The translations under genes were made by a program, and so were the position numbers. 64,000 nucleotides of DNA, taken from the NCBI GenBank assembly GCA_009760885.1, contig CM019708.1, positions 13,565,931 through 13,629,930 on the forward strand, given 5' to 3'. Each line of letters begins with the position of its first letter. The stretch's first letter is position 1. Below the pieces are notes generated by a model. It searched no databases. It was not told the DNA's origin and saw only the letters and a list, made by a program, of their open reading frames with translations. This DNA is from Achatina immaculata (lineage: Eukaryota > Mollusca > Gastropoda > Stylommatophora > Achatinidae). Of the stretch, positions 20,790-31,154 are shown in pieces.

Positions 20790-21783
20790 TATATCCAGTT
20801 ATAAAAATATCAGGCGAGACACGACCATCGCTCAGAACAATCCATCACTGTAGCTGTAGCTGTAGCTGTTTTCGCAAATCTGTGATAAAGCTGAGGTCAA
20901 GGGACACACCCGTTATCTGGTTTAGGGACACACCAGTATCTGGTTTAGGGACACACCAGTATCTGGTTTGAATAAAAGTGTTGTTGAATGTTGAGAGCTA
21001 GAAAATTTTCCAACTCTTTTATACGAAAACTTCACGCCCTTCACTTCTTTATGAAAGTTATGAAACAACGTAGAGATCATCGCTGGAGGGTCTCTCCCCA
21101 ACAAGCACACCAGTTCTGAAGTATCTCCTAAGATATCCTTCGTACGTTGATATCGTTTTATCCATAAACTTCAGTTTGTATTTGAAACTAGTGAACAGCT
21201 TCAGAAAGTAACTCTTTTTACACATAAGAAACACTTCACATCTCCGAAAACCAGTACTACTACACCTTCGGGAACTTCGTCAAAATGAAGACGTCCTTTC
21301 TACCTTCTACAGACAGTTCTTGAAGGGGGGGAAATAACAAAATATGGGCCTTAGATCGAACGGTGACCTTCTATTACGTCAGAGAAAAACAGGGATAAAG
21401 TGAAAAAAGATGTGAAGTTTCCCTCAGCTCGGAACTTTGCCTTCTTTCTTGCCATAAGATCAGTAGGAAAACAAAGACCAGGACGGAGAAAGTCAAGCCG
21501 TAGAGAGCAAGAACATTATGACATTTCCATCTCGCTCACTTTAAAAGTCCGCAGGCAGGAGCATCGCTCTCATGGGGGAACACAGCACCAAGATCTGAGA
21601 TATTATTTTTATTGAGAAAAAAGAGAAACAGAAACTGAGAACAAGGTGGCTGTTCTTTTATTTTGCCCTGAAAATGTTTCCTCTAGAGCGCGAGTCCGTG
21701 TCACGACTGGTTTGATCGGTGCAGAGACAAATATAGATCAGACGCCGTCAGTCTAATCCAGTGTTTCCCAGGCTTGTTCGAGC
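20790..21783. other. Upstream flank of the 9-residue-repeat frame, no gene recognised
   Basis: Holds a small 22-bp repeat at 20905-20970 (gggacacaccagtatctggt) and otherwise unique sequence. If the repeat gene is real, its promoter should be here on the minus strand. No TATA or initiator signal could be assigned with confidence. Confidence 0.35.
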
Positions 21784-22350
21784 TGTCGCCCCACTTTCTC
21801 CCAGGCCGCGTCCTTGGCCTTTCCCGTCCTCTTTCTCCCAGGCCACGTCCTCGACGTACCTCGCCTCACCCCTCTTTTTCTCCCAGGCCTCGTCCTCGAC
21901 GTTCCCCGCCCCCTTTCTCCCAGACCTCGTCCTCGACTTTTCCCGCCCCCTTTCTCCCAGGCCTCGTCCTCGACGTTCCCCGCCCACTTTCTCCCAGGCC
22001 ACGTCCTCGACGTTCCCTGACCCCCCTTTCTCCCAGGCCACGTCCTCAACGTTCCCAGGCCACGTCCTCGACGTTCACTGACCCCCCTTCTCCTAGGCCA
22101 CGTCCTCGACGTTCCCCGTCCCCTTTTTCTCACAGGCCACGTCCTCGACGTTCCCCGCCCCACTTTCTCCCAGGCCACGTCCTCGATGTACCTCGCCTCC
22201 TTTCTCCCAGGCCACGTCCTCGACGTTCCCCGCCCCCTTTCTCCCAGGCCACGTCCTCGACGTTCCCCGCCTCCTTTCTCCCAGGCCACGTCCTCGACGT
22301 CCCCCCCCCTCCATTTTTCTCCCAGGCCACGTCCTCAATGTACCTCGCCC
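21784..22350. repeat. 37-bp GC-rich minisatellite, about 15 copies
   Basis: The unit is ctttctcccaggccacgtcc plus tcgacgttccccgcccc, with length variants. It is markedly more GC-rich and CpG-rich than its surroundings. Long RP-rich frames on both strands are artefacts. Confidence 0.95.
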
Positions 22351-23124
22351 CACCCCCTTATGCACTACTTTTTTCACACATTAGACACAATAGTTCTCGC
22401 CGGGTGTCTGGTGCTGTTATAAATCCATATTTCAGATATTCTACTCTATATTGTCTACACTATATTATTTACATTTCCTTTCTGCTTGTGTGGCCTCTGA
22501 CACATTCTTTTTATTCTGGACTCTCAGAAGCGACGTTTCACTAGTGATAGACACTTCGTGGCCCAGCCTACGCTTCTCTGATTGCAGTTAATAAAAGGAT
22601 CCTTACATCCGACCAAGGCCATTGAAGCGCTTGCCGCCTTCACATTCTTTGGACTATCAAAGGAAGGTATTACTGCCCCCGTCTGCTGCGTCGTATTCCC
22701 TCAACGATCTCCCTCCCCCCTTCCCATTGCCCCCTTTTCTACTACTGCCCTCCTACTGGCTTTCATCGCCCCCTCGTTATTTTCAACCTCCACAGGAAGT
22801 GTTATCGCCCACTTTGGGGATCACTGGTCTAATTTATAAACACTACAACGTCAAATTAAGGGTATAATATCCCCCTGTGTGATTTATAATGAAGGGAAGT
22901 AATCAGCACATCATATAGAAGACTACCTGTTTTATCGTCTCATTCATTAATAATAATCTTTAAGATAATATTCCAGTTTACAAAACAGACGAGATGGGAA
23001 GCAGAAATACCTGCGCAAGATCAGGTAAGATGGAGAGCTTTAAATCTGTGTCCTTATGTGCTTTTGATCGTAAAGAGAACTGGTTATGAACAGATCATGT
23101 GCCATTATGACTTTTATATTACGT
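22351..23124. other. Non-coding, no gene recognised
   Basis: Includes a pyrimidine-rich segment (22700-22800). No recognisable domains. Confidence 0.4.
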
Positions 23125-23562
23125 CGGATTAGACTGACTGCCTCATCACAACATATGCCTGCGAGACCTGGACACTTAAGAAAACTGTTGAGAAACACAT
23201 AAATGCCTTTGAATGTACATTCTACAGAAGAGTTCTTCAAATATCATGGACACACACACACAAGAACTTAATATTGAAGAAGGCTGACTAGTAAATAGGA
23301 TTAAACAAAGAAAACTTACATATTTTGACATATTAAACGTCAGGATAATTTAGAGAAGACCGTCTTGGAAGGGTACATAATGGGAAGAAGAAAGAGAGGA
23401 AGACCAAGGCGAAGATGGCTGCAAGACATCGTTGATGATCTGCGAATGAACGCATCAGCAGCAGGGCATCTTGCTTACAACTGAGAGGCCTACAGGAGAT
23501 CTGTTAGGGAGGCAAAGTTCCGCAAGGGACATGCAAATGACTGACTGACTGACTGACATTTA
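23125..23562 (+). mobile_element. LINE-B 3' end, longest copy in the window
   Basis: With frame breaks this encodes TYACETWTLKKTVEKHINAF and ECTFYRRVLQISWT, then the GRPRRRWLQDIVDDLRMNAS and ASAAGHLAYN C-terminus. It ends in the tail atgactgactgactgac. TYACETW corresponds to the conserved YGCETW segment after the RT domain of RTE/CR1-like elements. Stops within it make this a dead copy. Confidence 0.88.
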
Positions 23563-23783
23563 TAATCTCTGACAGCAACATTTCTGGAGACAATCATTAG
23601 TAGTTATTCCGGCCACATTTAAACACTGTGTTTAAAAAGAGTTCATTTATGCGTATCCCACTCACATGTCAAATAAACTGACCGTAACAAGTCCCATAAA
23701 ACCGTGTGAAAAGGTTGGTTTTATGTGGTTTCACGTGATCATGTCATAAAGGCGGACTTTCCAAGTCCCACATAATTATGCCC

Positions 23784-24635
23784 AGGTACTGACTTTAAAA
23801 GGTCCTACAAGATCATAACAAAGCAGGTTGACTTTAATAGGTCCCACAAGATCGTAACAAAGCAGGCGGACTTTAATAGGTCCCACAAGATCATAACAAA
23901 GCAGGTTGACTTTAATAGGTCCCACAAGATCGTAATAAAAAAGGTTGATTTGCGGTAGCAACAAGATCGCGTTAAGAAGGCTGACTTTAGCGGGAGCAAC
24001 AAGACTATGCCTGGAATGCTGACTGTACGGGGACCAACAAGATCATGCCAGGAAGTCTGGCTTTAGCGGGAACAACGAGATCATGTCAAGAAGACTGACT
24101 TTAGCGGGAACAACGAGATCATATCAAGAAGGCCGACTTTAGCGGGAACAAAAAGATCGTGTCAAGAAGGTTGACTTTAGCGGGAACAAAAAGATCGTAT
24201 CAAGAAGGCTGACTTTAGCGGGAACAACAAGATCACGTCAAAAAGGCTGACTTTAACGAGACCAATAAGATCATGTCAAGAAGACTGACTTTAGCGGGAA
24301 CAACAAGATCATGTTAAGAAAGTTTACTTTAGTGGAGCAACAAGATCATGTCAAGAAGACTAACTTTAGCGAGAACAACAAGATCATGTCAAGAAGGCTG
24401 ACTTTAGCGGGAACAACGAGATCATGTCAAGAAGGCTGACTTTAGCGGGAACAACAAGATCACGTCAAAAAGGCTGACTTTAACGGGAACTATAAGATCA
24501 TGTTAAGAAGACTGACTTTAGCGGGAACAACAAGATCATGTTAAGAAGGTTTACTTTAGTGGAGCAACAAGATCATGTCAAGAAGGCTGACTTTAGTGGG
24601 AACAACAAGATCATGCCAAGAAGGCTGACTTAAAA
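23784..24635. repeat. Two related 38-39-bp minisatellite blocks
   Basis: Block 1 (23784-23945) has four units with ggtcccacaagatcataaca. Block 2 (23960-24635) has about 17 units with agcgggaacaacaagatcat and gtcaagaaggctgacttt. The blocks share the acaagatc core and appear to derive from each other. Confidence 0.93.
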
Positions 24636-24639
24636 AGAA

Positions 24640-25026
24640 ACAAACCAGAAAAGAAAGAAAAAAACGCAATGTGTAAAATAAAGTTAATAATACTAAATGT
24701 CACCGATACATGTCAAAGAAGATGACATTACCATGTCATCGAAACGTTTCAAACATGAAGATGAATTCTACAGCTATGCAAACAAATCCAATCATGTCAT
24801 TAATGACACAACAGTGCTTCCATACTTTTCTTTCCCTTCTCCAGTCTTATATTGTAAGCTTTTTCCTTAAGGAGCTACTGCCATTCAGCAACTGCTGTTC
24901 CTTCACTACATGGAGCAGTAGAACTAAAAAGAGAGAACAAACAGCAACTACTGGAAGGTACCAAGATTTTCTTTTCGTTTATCCATTCAGCTTTCCGAGA
25001 CGTTGCGGCTCATTGATGAAGACAAG
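24640..25026. other. Non-coding, no gene recognised
   Basis: Unique sequence between two minisatellites. A 142-codon + frame begins here but runs into the next array and has no domain. Confidence 0.4.
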
Positions 25027-25715
25027 ACACGTCTCCATTCCTCTCTGTTCTCAGTCTCTTCTCCTGCCAGTTGTCTCCATTTCTCTCTGTTCTCAGTCTC
25101 TTCTCCCGCCAGTTGTCTCCATTCCTCTCTGTTCTTAGTCTTCTCCTGCCAGTTGTCGCCATTTCTCTCTGTTCTCAGTCTCTTCTCCTCCCAGTTGTCT
25201 CCATTCCTCTCTGTTCTTAGTCTTCTCCTGCCAGTTGTCTCCCTTCCTCTCTGTTCTCAGTCTTCTCCTGCCAGTTGTCTCCCTTCCTCTCTGTTCTTAG
25301 TCTTCTCCTGCCAGTTGTCTCCATTCCTCTCTGTTCTTAGTCTTCTCCTGCCAGTTGTCTCCATTCCTCTCTGTTCTTAGTCTTCTCCTGCCAGTTGTCT
25401 CCCTTCCTCTCTGTTCTTAGTCTTCTCCTGCCAGTTGTCTCCCTTCCTCTCTGTTCTTAGTCTTCTCCTGCCAGTTGTCTCTATTCTTCTCTGTTCTTAG
25501 TCTTCTCCTGCCAGTTGTCTCTATTCTTCTCTGTTCTTAGTCTTCTCCTGCCAGTTGTCTCCATTCCTCTCTGTTCTTAGTCTTCTCCTGCCAGTTGTCT
25601 CCATTCCTCTCTGTTCTTAGTCTTCTCCTGCCAGTTGTCTCCCTTCCTCTCTGTTCTTAGTCTTCTCCTGCCAGTTTTCTCCCTTCCTCTCTGTTCTTAG
25701 TCTTCTCCTGCCAGT
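25027..25715. repeat. 40-bp minisatellite derived from a LINE C-terminus, about 17 copies
   Basis: The + unit is ccattcctctctgttcttag plus tcttctcctgccagttgtct. Read on the minus strand, each unit encodes DNWQEKTKNREEWRQLAGED. That is the type of Trp/Arg-rich motif found at the very C-terminus of RTE-like reverse transcriptases, and it is continuous with the LINE tail at 25680-25860. The array seems to be tandem amplification of the retrotransposon's last codons. Confidence 0.9.
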
Positions 25716-25860
25716 CGTCCACTCCGAGGGCTCCTCTTCTTCCAGGTTGCCATGACAACGTTGTCTTGGTCTGCCTCTTGGTCTGTCTTCGTTAATCACT
25801 TCTGTATAAGCCCTTTTTGTCTGTCTATTCTCGTCCATCTTCTTCACGTGTCAAGCCATC
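25680..25860 (-). mobile_element. Non-LTR retrotransposon C-terminal fragment (family E)
   Basis: The minus strand encodes EVINEDRPRGRPRQRCHGNL, then after a frameshift GALGVDDWQEKTKNRE. The RGRPRxRW..LGVDDWQE layout is that of the C-terminal tail of RTE/CR1-type reverse transcriptases. Nothing upstream of this tail remains. Confidence 0.65.
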
Positions 25861-26019
25861 TAAATCTGTTGTTTTTCATAGTCTTAGCTATAAGGGGAGA
25901 TTGGATTAGCGTGTGGGTTTATTTGTACTCAGTACATACACAGCCACAAATTACCGTAAGTCCGGAACTGGAAAAAAATATTTATATTGAAAAACACAGA
26001 CTGGAGTTTCAAGTTATTA

Positions 26020-26020
<1 letters not shown>

Positions 26021-26065
<45 letters not shown>

Positions 26066-26122
26066 CCTTAAGTGCCCAGGGCACATGGGGCTTTCGCAAG
26101 GGTTTTCCACAAATTTCTGTCC
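26021..26122 (-). mobile_element. RTE-A 3' end, 5'-truncated (minus)
   Basis: A (CT)n tail followed by the RTE-A terminal 60 bp (gaaccttaagtgcccagggc). Homology stops at the cctgtcc equivalent. Confidence 0.9.
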
Positions 26123-26189
26123 GTTGTAAAATAATGAAAATCATAGAAAACAAAACTATGAGGACTGTGTTGAAATGTTGTGGCAGAAA

Positions 26190-26376
26190 ACCTGACAAAC
26201 AGAAATATCATGATAAGATAGAGCCCAGCAATCCAAAACGTCATGATACGATAGAAGTTAGAGAACCTACCAGTCATAAACGGCATGATAAGATACAGGT
26301 TAGAGACTTTGCCAAAGGACAGGCATTTGTGGAAAACCCTTGCGGAAGCCCCATGTGCCCTGGGCACTTAAGGTTC

Positions 26377-26419
<43 letters not shown>

Positions 26420-26560
26420 AGCAATCACAAACGGCATGATACTATGGAAGTGTGAGAACTTAGCAATCAGAAACGTCATAATAAGATATAAGTTAGAGAA
26501 CCTAACAAATGGAAATGTCATGTTTAGATGGAAGCTAAAGAACCTAGCAATAAAAAAATG
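26190..26560. repeat. About 45-bp minisatellite interrupted by an RTE-A end
   Basis: Units contain cataaacggcatgataagat and aggttagagaacctagcaat on both sides of the 26306-26416 insertion. Confidence 0.8.
26306..26416 (+). mobile_element. RTE-A 3' end, 5'-truncated (plus), inserted in a minisatellite
   Basis: Starts gccaaaggacaggcatttgt, ends cttaaggttcagagagagag, and carries codons for [15 protein letters not shown] in an alternative frame of the element. The flank is gagac on both sides, a possible short target duplication. It is inverted relative to the copy 180 bp upstream. Confidence 0.9.
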
Positions 26561-28104
26561 ACATTTTCGCATATGCTTATTGGCACGGCACAAAATGATG
26601 ATAAATAATGTAGTGTTTACCAGACCAAACCAGAGAGGAGACCAGGTGGGCCAGCTGGCCCCTATGATTCTGAGGGGGCTGTATTCCTCCTCCTACCCCC
26701 ACCCCCACAACTTCGTCGCCCTATATAGTGATAGAATAAACATGACTGTACTATTATCATTTAAAACGAAATAATTCGTTTTAGTTCGTGTGTTCGTTCT
26801 CCTACTTGTAGGAACATCGTTTACACTTTATATACATGTACAAATCCGTACATATATGTAATATGATACACTAAATAAAAGATATTTAACGACAAGTCTG
26901 AACTTGGACCAACATTTCCTGTCAGGTCCCAAGCTTATTATCAGACTTAGACATGCTTCTGTAGAACGAATATCATGACGCTTAAAAAATCTACTTACTA
27001 AAGTGGAAAATTTTTCAAGCAAATCACTTCTGAATATATCCGAATCGAACTGCTTGTAAACGCCAGGAATGAGTTTATCTGATTATCCACCTCATCGAAG
27101 GGGGAAAAAACACATGCCGCTTCCTGCATCAAATCAAAGTCTGGAAAATGTAAATCCTAGACACGTCATTAAGGTTGTAAATCTCAGCTTGGAAATTGAA
27201 ATCATTTTATACGATAGCGCTTAAACACGAAACATTAGGAATTCCTACCGTGATGAAAGGGTTTGAAATGACGTCACGCGTAGGAACCAATGAAAGACAA
27301 GCTAATAATGAAACGAGGAGAAATTCTTTGTATTTTAATTTCACATAGCGTAGGCAGGGAGTCCTTTTGATTACCTACAGAATGACCTTAGATGGAGAAG
27401 TTATTAATTCTCATTTCAGTAAAAGCAAACATTTCAAAAAGCCTTGAGACTATTTTTAGAATTTAGGTCACAAATGGCGTGTAGGTATGTGTCTCAGCGC
27501 AAAGGACACGAATAGACGTATAGGTTTGGGCGTTTCAATGTTTAAAATTTATGATTAAGCAAACACAGCTATTTTTATGATTTGTGCGTCATAAAATCAC
27601 AACAAAATAAGCTCGTATATGGTCTGTGTGAAAAAAAAATGTAATAAAAGAAACATTCATGTGACAGAACGTGACATGTATGAAAATTGTAAGGGAGATA
27701 AGGGGGAACTTTTATAATTCTGGAAGTTAGTTTTATAAATATACGGAATGTAAAAAGTTGGACTATGCCCCCTTCTTGTTGGCTGCTGGCATATATATAT
27801 ATGAGACAGAACGAGAAAGACCAAAGGACACACCAAGACAAAGAAAGATGGGAGACGATGTGGAAGACGATGTAAGATAACATGGAGCAAACAAAAGAGA
27901 GAAAAAGTTAGTAACAGAGATGAACGATGTTGTCTGCAGCGATGATCCTTGAAGGATTTGAATGCTGAAAGAACACTGTATTATGTTTTGCTAATAAATC
28001 TTCCCATTGCAGTAGATTCTAAACCCAGGATATGGCGCCAGTATCACTTCTTATTAACGCGTTTTGGGTATTCATTGATTCCAATATGTCAACAGCAATG
28101 ATCA
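26561..28104. other. Long unique non-coding stretch
   Basis: No gene, array or autonomous element was recognised apart from the hairpin-bearing segment 26875-26960. Several ORFs of 60-100 codons lack any domain or splice support. Confidence 0.4.
26875..26960 (-). mobile_element. Structured repeat end, possible Penelope/DIRS-type remnant
   Basis: The minus strand forms a nested hairpin. Outer arms AAGTCTGA/TCAGACTT enclose inner arms GCTTGGGACC/GGTCCAAG around a loop containing CAGGAAATG. The CTGATAA..GAAAT pair and the following ttggtccaagttcagacttg resemble terminal sequences of Penelope-like elements. No coding part remains. Confidence 0.35.
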
Positions 28105-28520
28105 TACTAAAGAACCAATTGGAGAATGGAAAGCAGACTGAAAGGATTTGAAAGAAGATGCCGTATGAAAATTCTACGAATACACTGGGAAGAACGCGTG
28201 ACAAACGAGGAAATAACCACGCGAACGGCCATTACTAAAGAGGTCAAAAGGCGAAGATGAAGACGGCTGGGGCACATACTACGAATGGAAAAACAAAACA
28301 AAACAAAACAAGACACTCCATTACCCCCTTGACTTGAACACCTCAAAAGAAAGAGAGACAGGTCATCCGGAACAAGGAGACGCACAATACATGAAGAAAT
28401 AATGGAACCGAGGAAGACATGGTTCGAGGTGTCCCGACTTGTTCAAGACAGGATTAGCTTGGGAACCGTTGATGATGCCTTGTGCTCCACTGGTACAGAG
28501 AACTTTGATGATGATGATGA
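28105..28520 (+). mobile_element. Non-LTR retrotransposon C-terminal fragment (family D)
   Basis: With a few stops the + strand encodes LKGFERRCRMKILRIHWEER, then VTNEEITTRTAITKEVKRRR, then RLGHILRMEKQ. The end reads KTWFEVSRLVQDRISLGT and VDDALCSTGTENFDDDDE, running into gatgatgatga. RMKILRI..W..R.TNEEI and RRLGHILRM are the region after the RT domain of RTE-like elements. This differs from RTE-A, B and C. Confidence 0.8.
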
Positions 28521-28524
28521 ACGA

Positions 28525-29683
28525 TTATACAAAAGCTGGATCTACTAGAATTTGGTAAACCAGTGCAAAACCATACCTCAGTTCCTGCCCTCTTGTTACC
28601 TTCTGTTTACACATGATATTTTCATCTACTACGGGCCATCTGGAAGACCTTTTGTGGCCCACGCTTAAAACAAGAGAAACTTTCTAGGCCCTATAGAAAT
28701 GCCCTGGCTAAACCTCTCTCTTATTGATCCTTTATGTACGTGCCATACATATGCCCTCATATATGTATGTACGTTCTTGTTCCAACAATTGCGAGTAAAA
28801 TTATTTAATATTTAATTATCTGGCTAAGAAAAAGTTTCAAGCATGCAGACTCTAGGAAATTATATAATTAGATAAGCTGTAAGATTTTACGAAGATATCC
28901 TGCAAATATTTTTACAATGTGAAAATCTATGGCCGTGTTAGCACAGGTATCTATCGTTCCATGTTTATTGTTTCTAAATTCACGCGTGTGACACATGATA
29001 GCCCGGCTTTGTTTTTTTTTTTTTTTGCCTGCTCTGATAAAGGCGCTTTTTGTTTTTTCCCACGATCTTGGACGACGTGGAAATATTCCTGGAACTTGGA
29101 AAGCTTACATTTCTGATGTTGAGTTAAAGTGCATTATCCCAGCCAGAGGTGCCCAGCACGGCCCAGCTGTAGAAACAGGTGCACAACAACTTCCGGAGCT
29201 GTTGTAGGAAAGGCGGTCTGACATGACCTTGACAACACCAAAACCCTCATATGAGTTGACAGTTAATAAAGGGCAGAATGCCTGCGTGCCCAATTCTTAA
29301 CCCTTTTGAAATAAAGATCAATCAATCAATCAATCAGTTAAGGAAAAACTGGACATTAGCATCATATTCCACAAGTTCCACCATGGCTTATCAGGGCGAT
29401 GGTTTCTTTCAGTGCACTGATTTAGCAAAGTATAAAAGGAAAACAGCGTGTTTTAGAAACAAAACCTGTGGTTTTCACTGCTGCTGTATTGCTTGTTTTA
29501 ATGTAAAAGTTTTTTTAATGAGAATAAAAGTACTAAAACTAACAGAGAACAGACAAGCAAAATTCTTTGCAGATGCCAAGAGAATACAAAAGTCAGGGAA
29601 CATGAAAATCACTGGAAAACTCAAGGAAAAAGAAAGGGGAGCTGATAGAAAAAAAAACATGCAATGACCCTCCAAGTGGCAGT
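28525..29683. other. Non-coding, no gene recognised
   Basis: Contains a T-run at 29010-29025 and an aataaagatcaatcaatcaa stretch at 29308-29334, which could be the tail of a retroposed sequence whose body I cannot identify. Confidence 0.4.
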
Positions 29684-29847
29684 CTTGGAAGGGTACATAA
29701 TGGGGAAAAGAAAGAGAAGAAGACCAAGGCGAAGATGGCTGCAAGACATCATTGATGATCTGCGAATAAGTGCATCAGCAGCAGGACATCTTGCTCACAA
29801 CCGAGAGGCCTACAGGAGAGCTGTTAGGGAGGCAAAGACTGACTCTA
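29684..29847 (+). mobile_element. LINE-B 3' end, 5'-truncated
   Basis: Encodes VLEGYIMGKRKRRRPRRRWL, then QDIIDDLRISASAAGHLAHN and REAYRRAVREAK, and ends at a short actgactc tail. It carries an intact 64-codon frame. Confidence 0.88.
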
Positions 29848-29849
29848 AG

Positions 29850-31154
29850 CGTTCGTAAAAGAGAAAACAAACCCGGGACCTTCTGTTGGATCCCCACACT
29901 TGACCTGATCAGAACATTTAAACACAAAAATCGTGCGATGACGTTAAACTAGCTACAGCCCCAGGGGTTTATCACGTGACATAAACAAGGCGCGAGATGT
30001 GAGAAACTGATAAATGCTTGGAAAACTTAGCGGCAAATGGAGCTTCGTTTGATGTGGAGCGAGTTATCATGTTTCTGTGTGCACTTTTTAACCTGTGTTA
30101 AGAGCATTTAAAAAAAAAAACCAAAATGGTTCCCAGAGCGTCGTACCTCGTGATTATCTTCTCTAACATTGCACTAAACCTCTAACTCTTTTCCCGGCGC
30201 TGTATACCAGGTGCGTGTCCATGCACCTACTCTTACGTCTGTGTGCTAACAACTATGGCTTAAGACGTCATCACAAGACATAGTAACTTCCTGTTTTCCA
30301 AACACATCAATCAGCCAATAAAGTGCTAAGACTTGAGACACGTGATTCAATACATCAGACTTTTCCTGCAAATTCTTCAATGAATAGAAATTTAAAGGTG
30401 TTTCTTGCTGTTTGAGTAGCGACCTCTAGTGAAATGTTAAGTTCGCGATAACAAGGGAGAGAAGTATTGAAACGTTGGTCTTAATCAGAGCAAGAATATG
30501 AAGAAAGTGAAGAATTCACTATTTTCTGAACTTTGAATGGTCGAGATATTTACATAACAATTTGTAATCACAAGACAAGACCCCTCTCTCTCGATATATA
30601 TATATATATATATATCTTATCTTATATATCTTATATCCTTCCCGTGCCGTTAAACGTCACATAGGGCTCGCAAAGTAGTTCGCCAATTTTTCCATATATA
30701 TATGAATGGAGTATTTCGCTTTTTTGATGTGAATTTCTGTAGAAATTATCAGCCAATAAAGTGCTAAGACTTTATGAGTAAGGTAGTTCATATTGTTCCG
30801 GGGGGGGGGGGGGGGAAGGGTTAATGAGAAAGGGATCTAGTGGCGGTGGAAACATTTAACTGGAAAATATAATTTATATAATTTATTCAAGTAATACTTT
30901 AAAAAAAATTTTCATTCTCTCGTTTTTTTCTTTTCTGAATACAAAATCTTATAAGTGTGTATGTGTATATCTGTGTATGTGGCATATGCTATCTCGCTGG
31001 CAATAAGGTGGCGCTCTATGAACAATGCACTGCTATGCCGCCCCTTATAATTTTGAATTGTAATCTTAATTTTAACCAGTGGGCAGATTTAACCATACTG
31101 GATCTGCAGTTAGGCCACATTTAAAAAAATATATAAATCAATATCTGAATAGAA
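29850..31154. other. Non-coding stretch with small repeat pieces
   Basis: Holds a (TA)n run at 30594-30616, the LINE-C end at 30612-30695 and a G18-20 homopolymer at 30797-30816. agccaataaagtgctaagac occurs twice (30313 and 30750). Otherwise unique. Confidence 0.4.
30612..30695 (-). mobile_element. LINE-C 3' terminus fragment
   Basis: The 63-bp match to the LINE-C end (ccttcccgtgccgttaaacg tcacatagggctcgcaaagt) is nearly identical to the copy at 12136, preceded by an atcttatatatcttatatcc tail. Confidence 0.8.
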
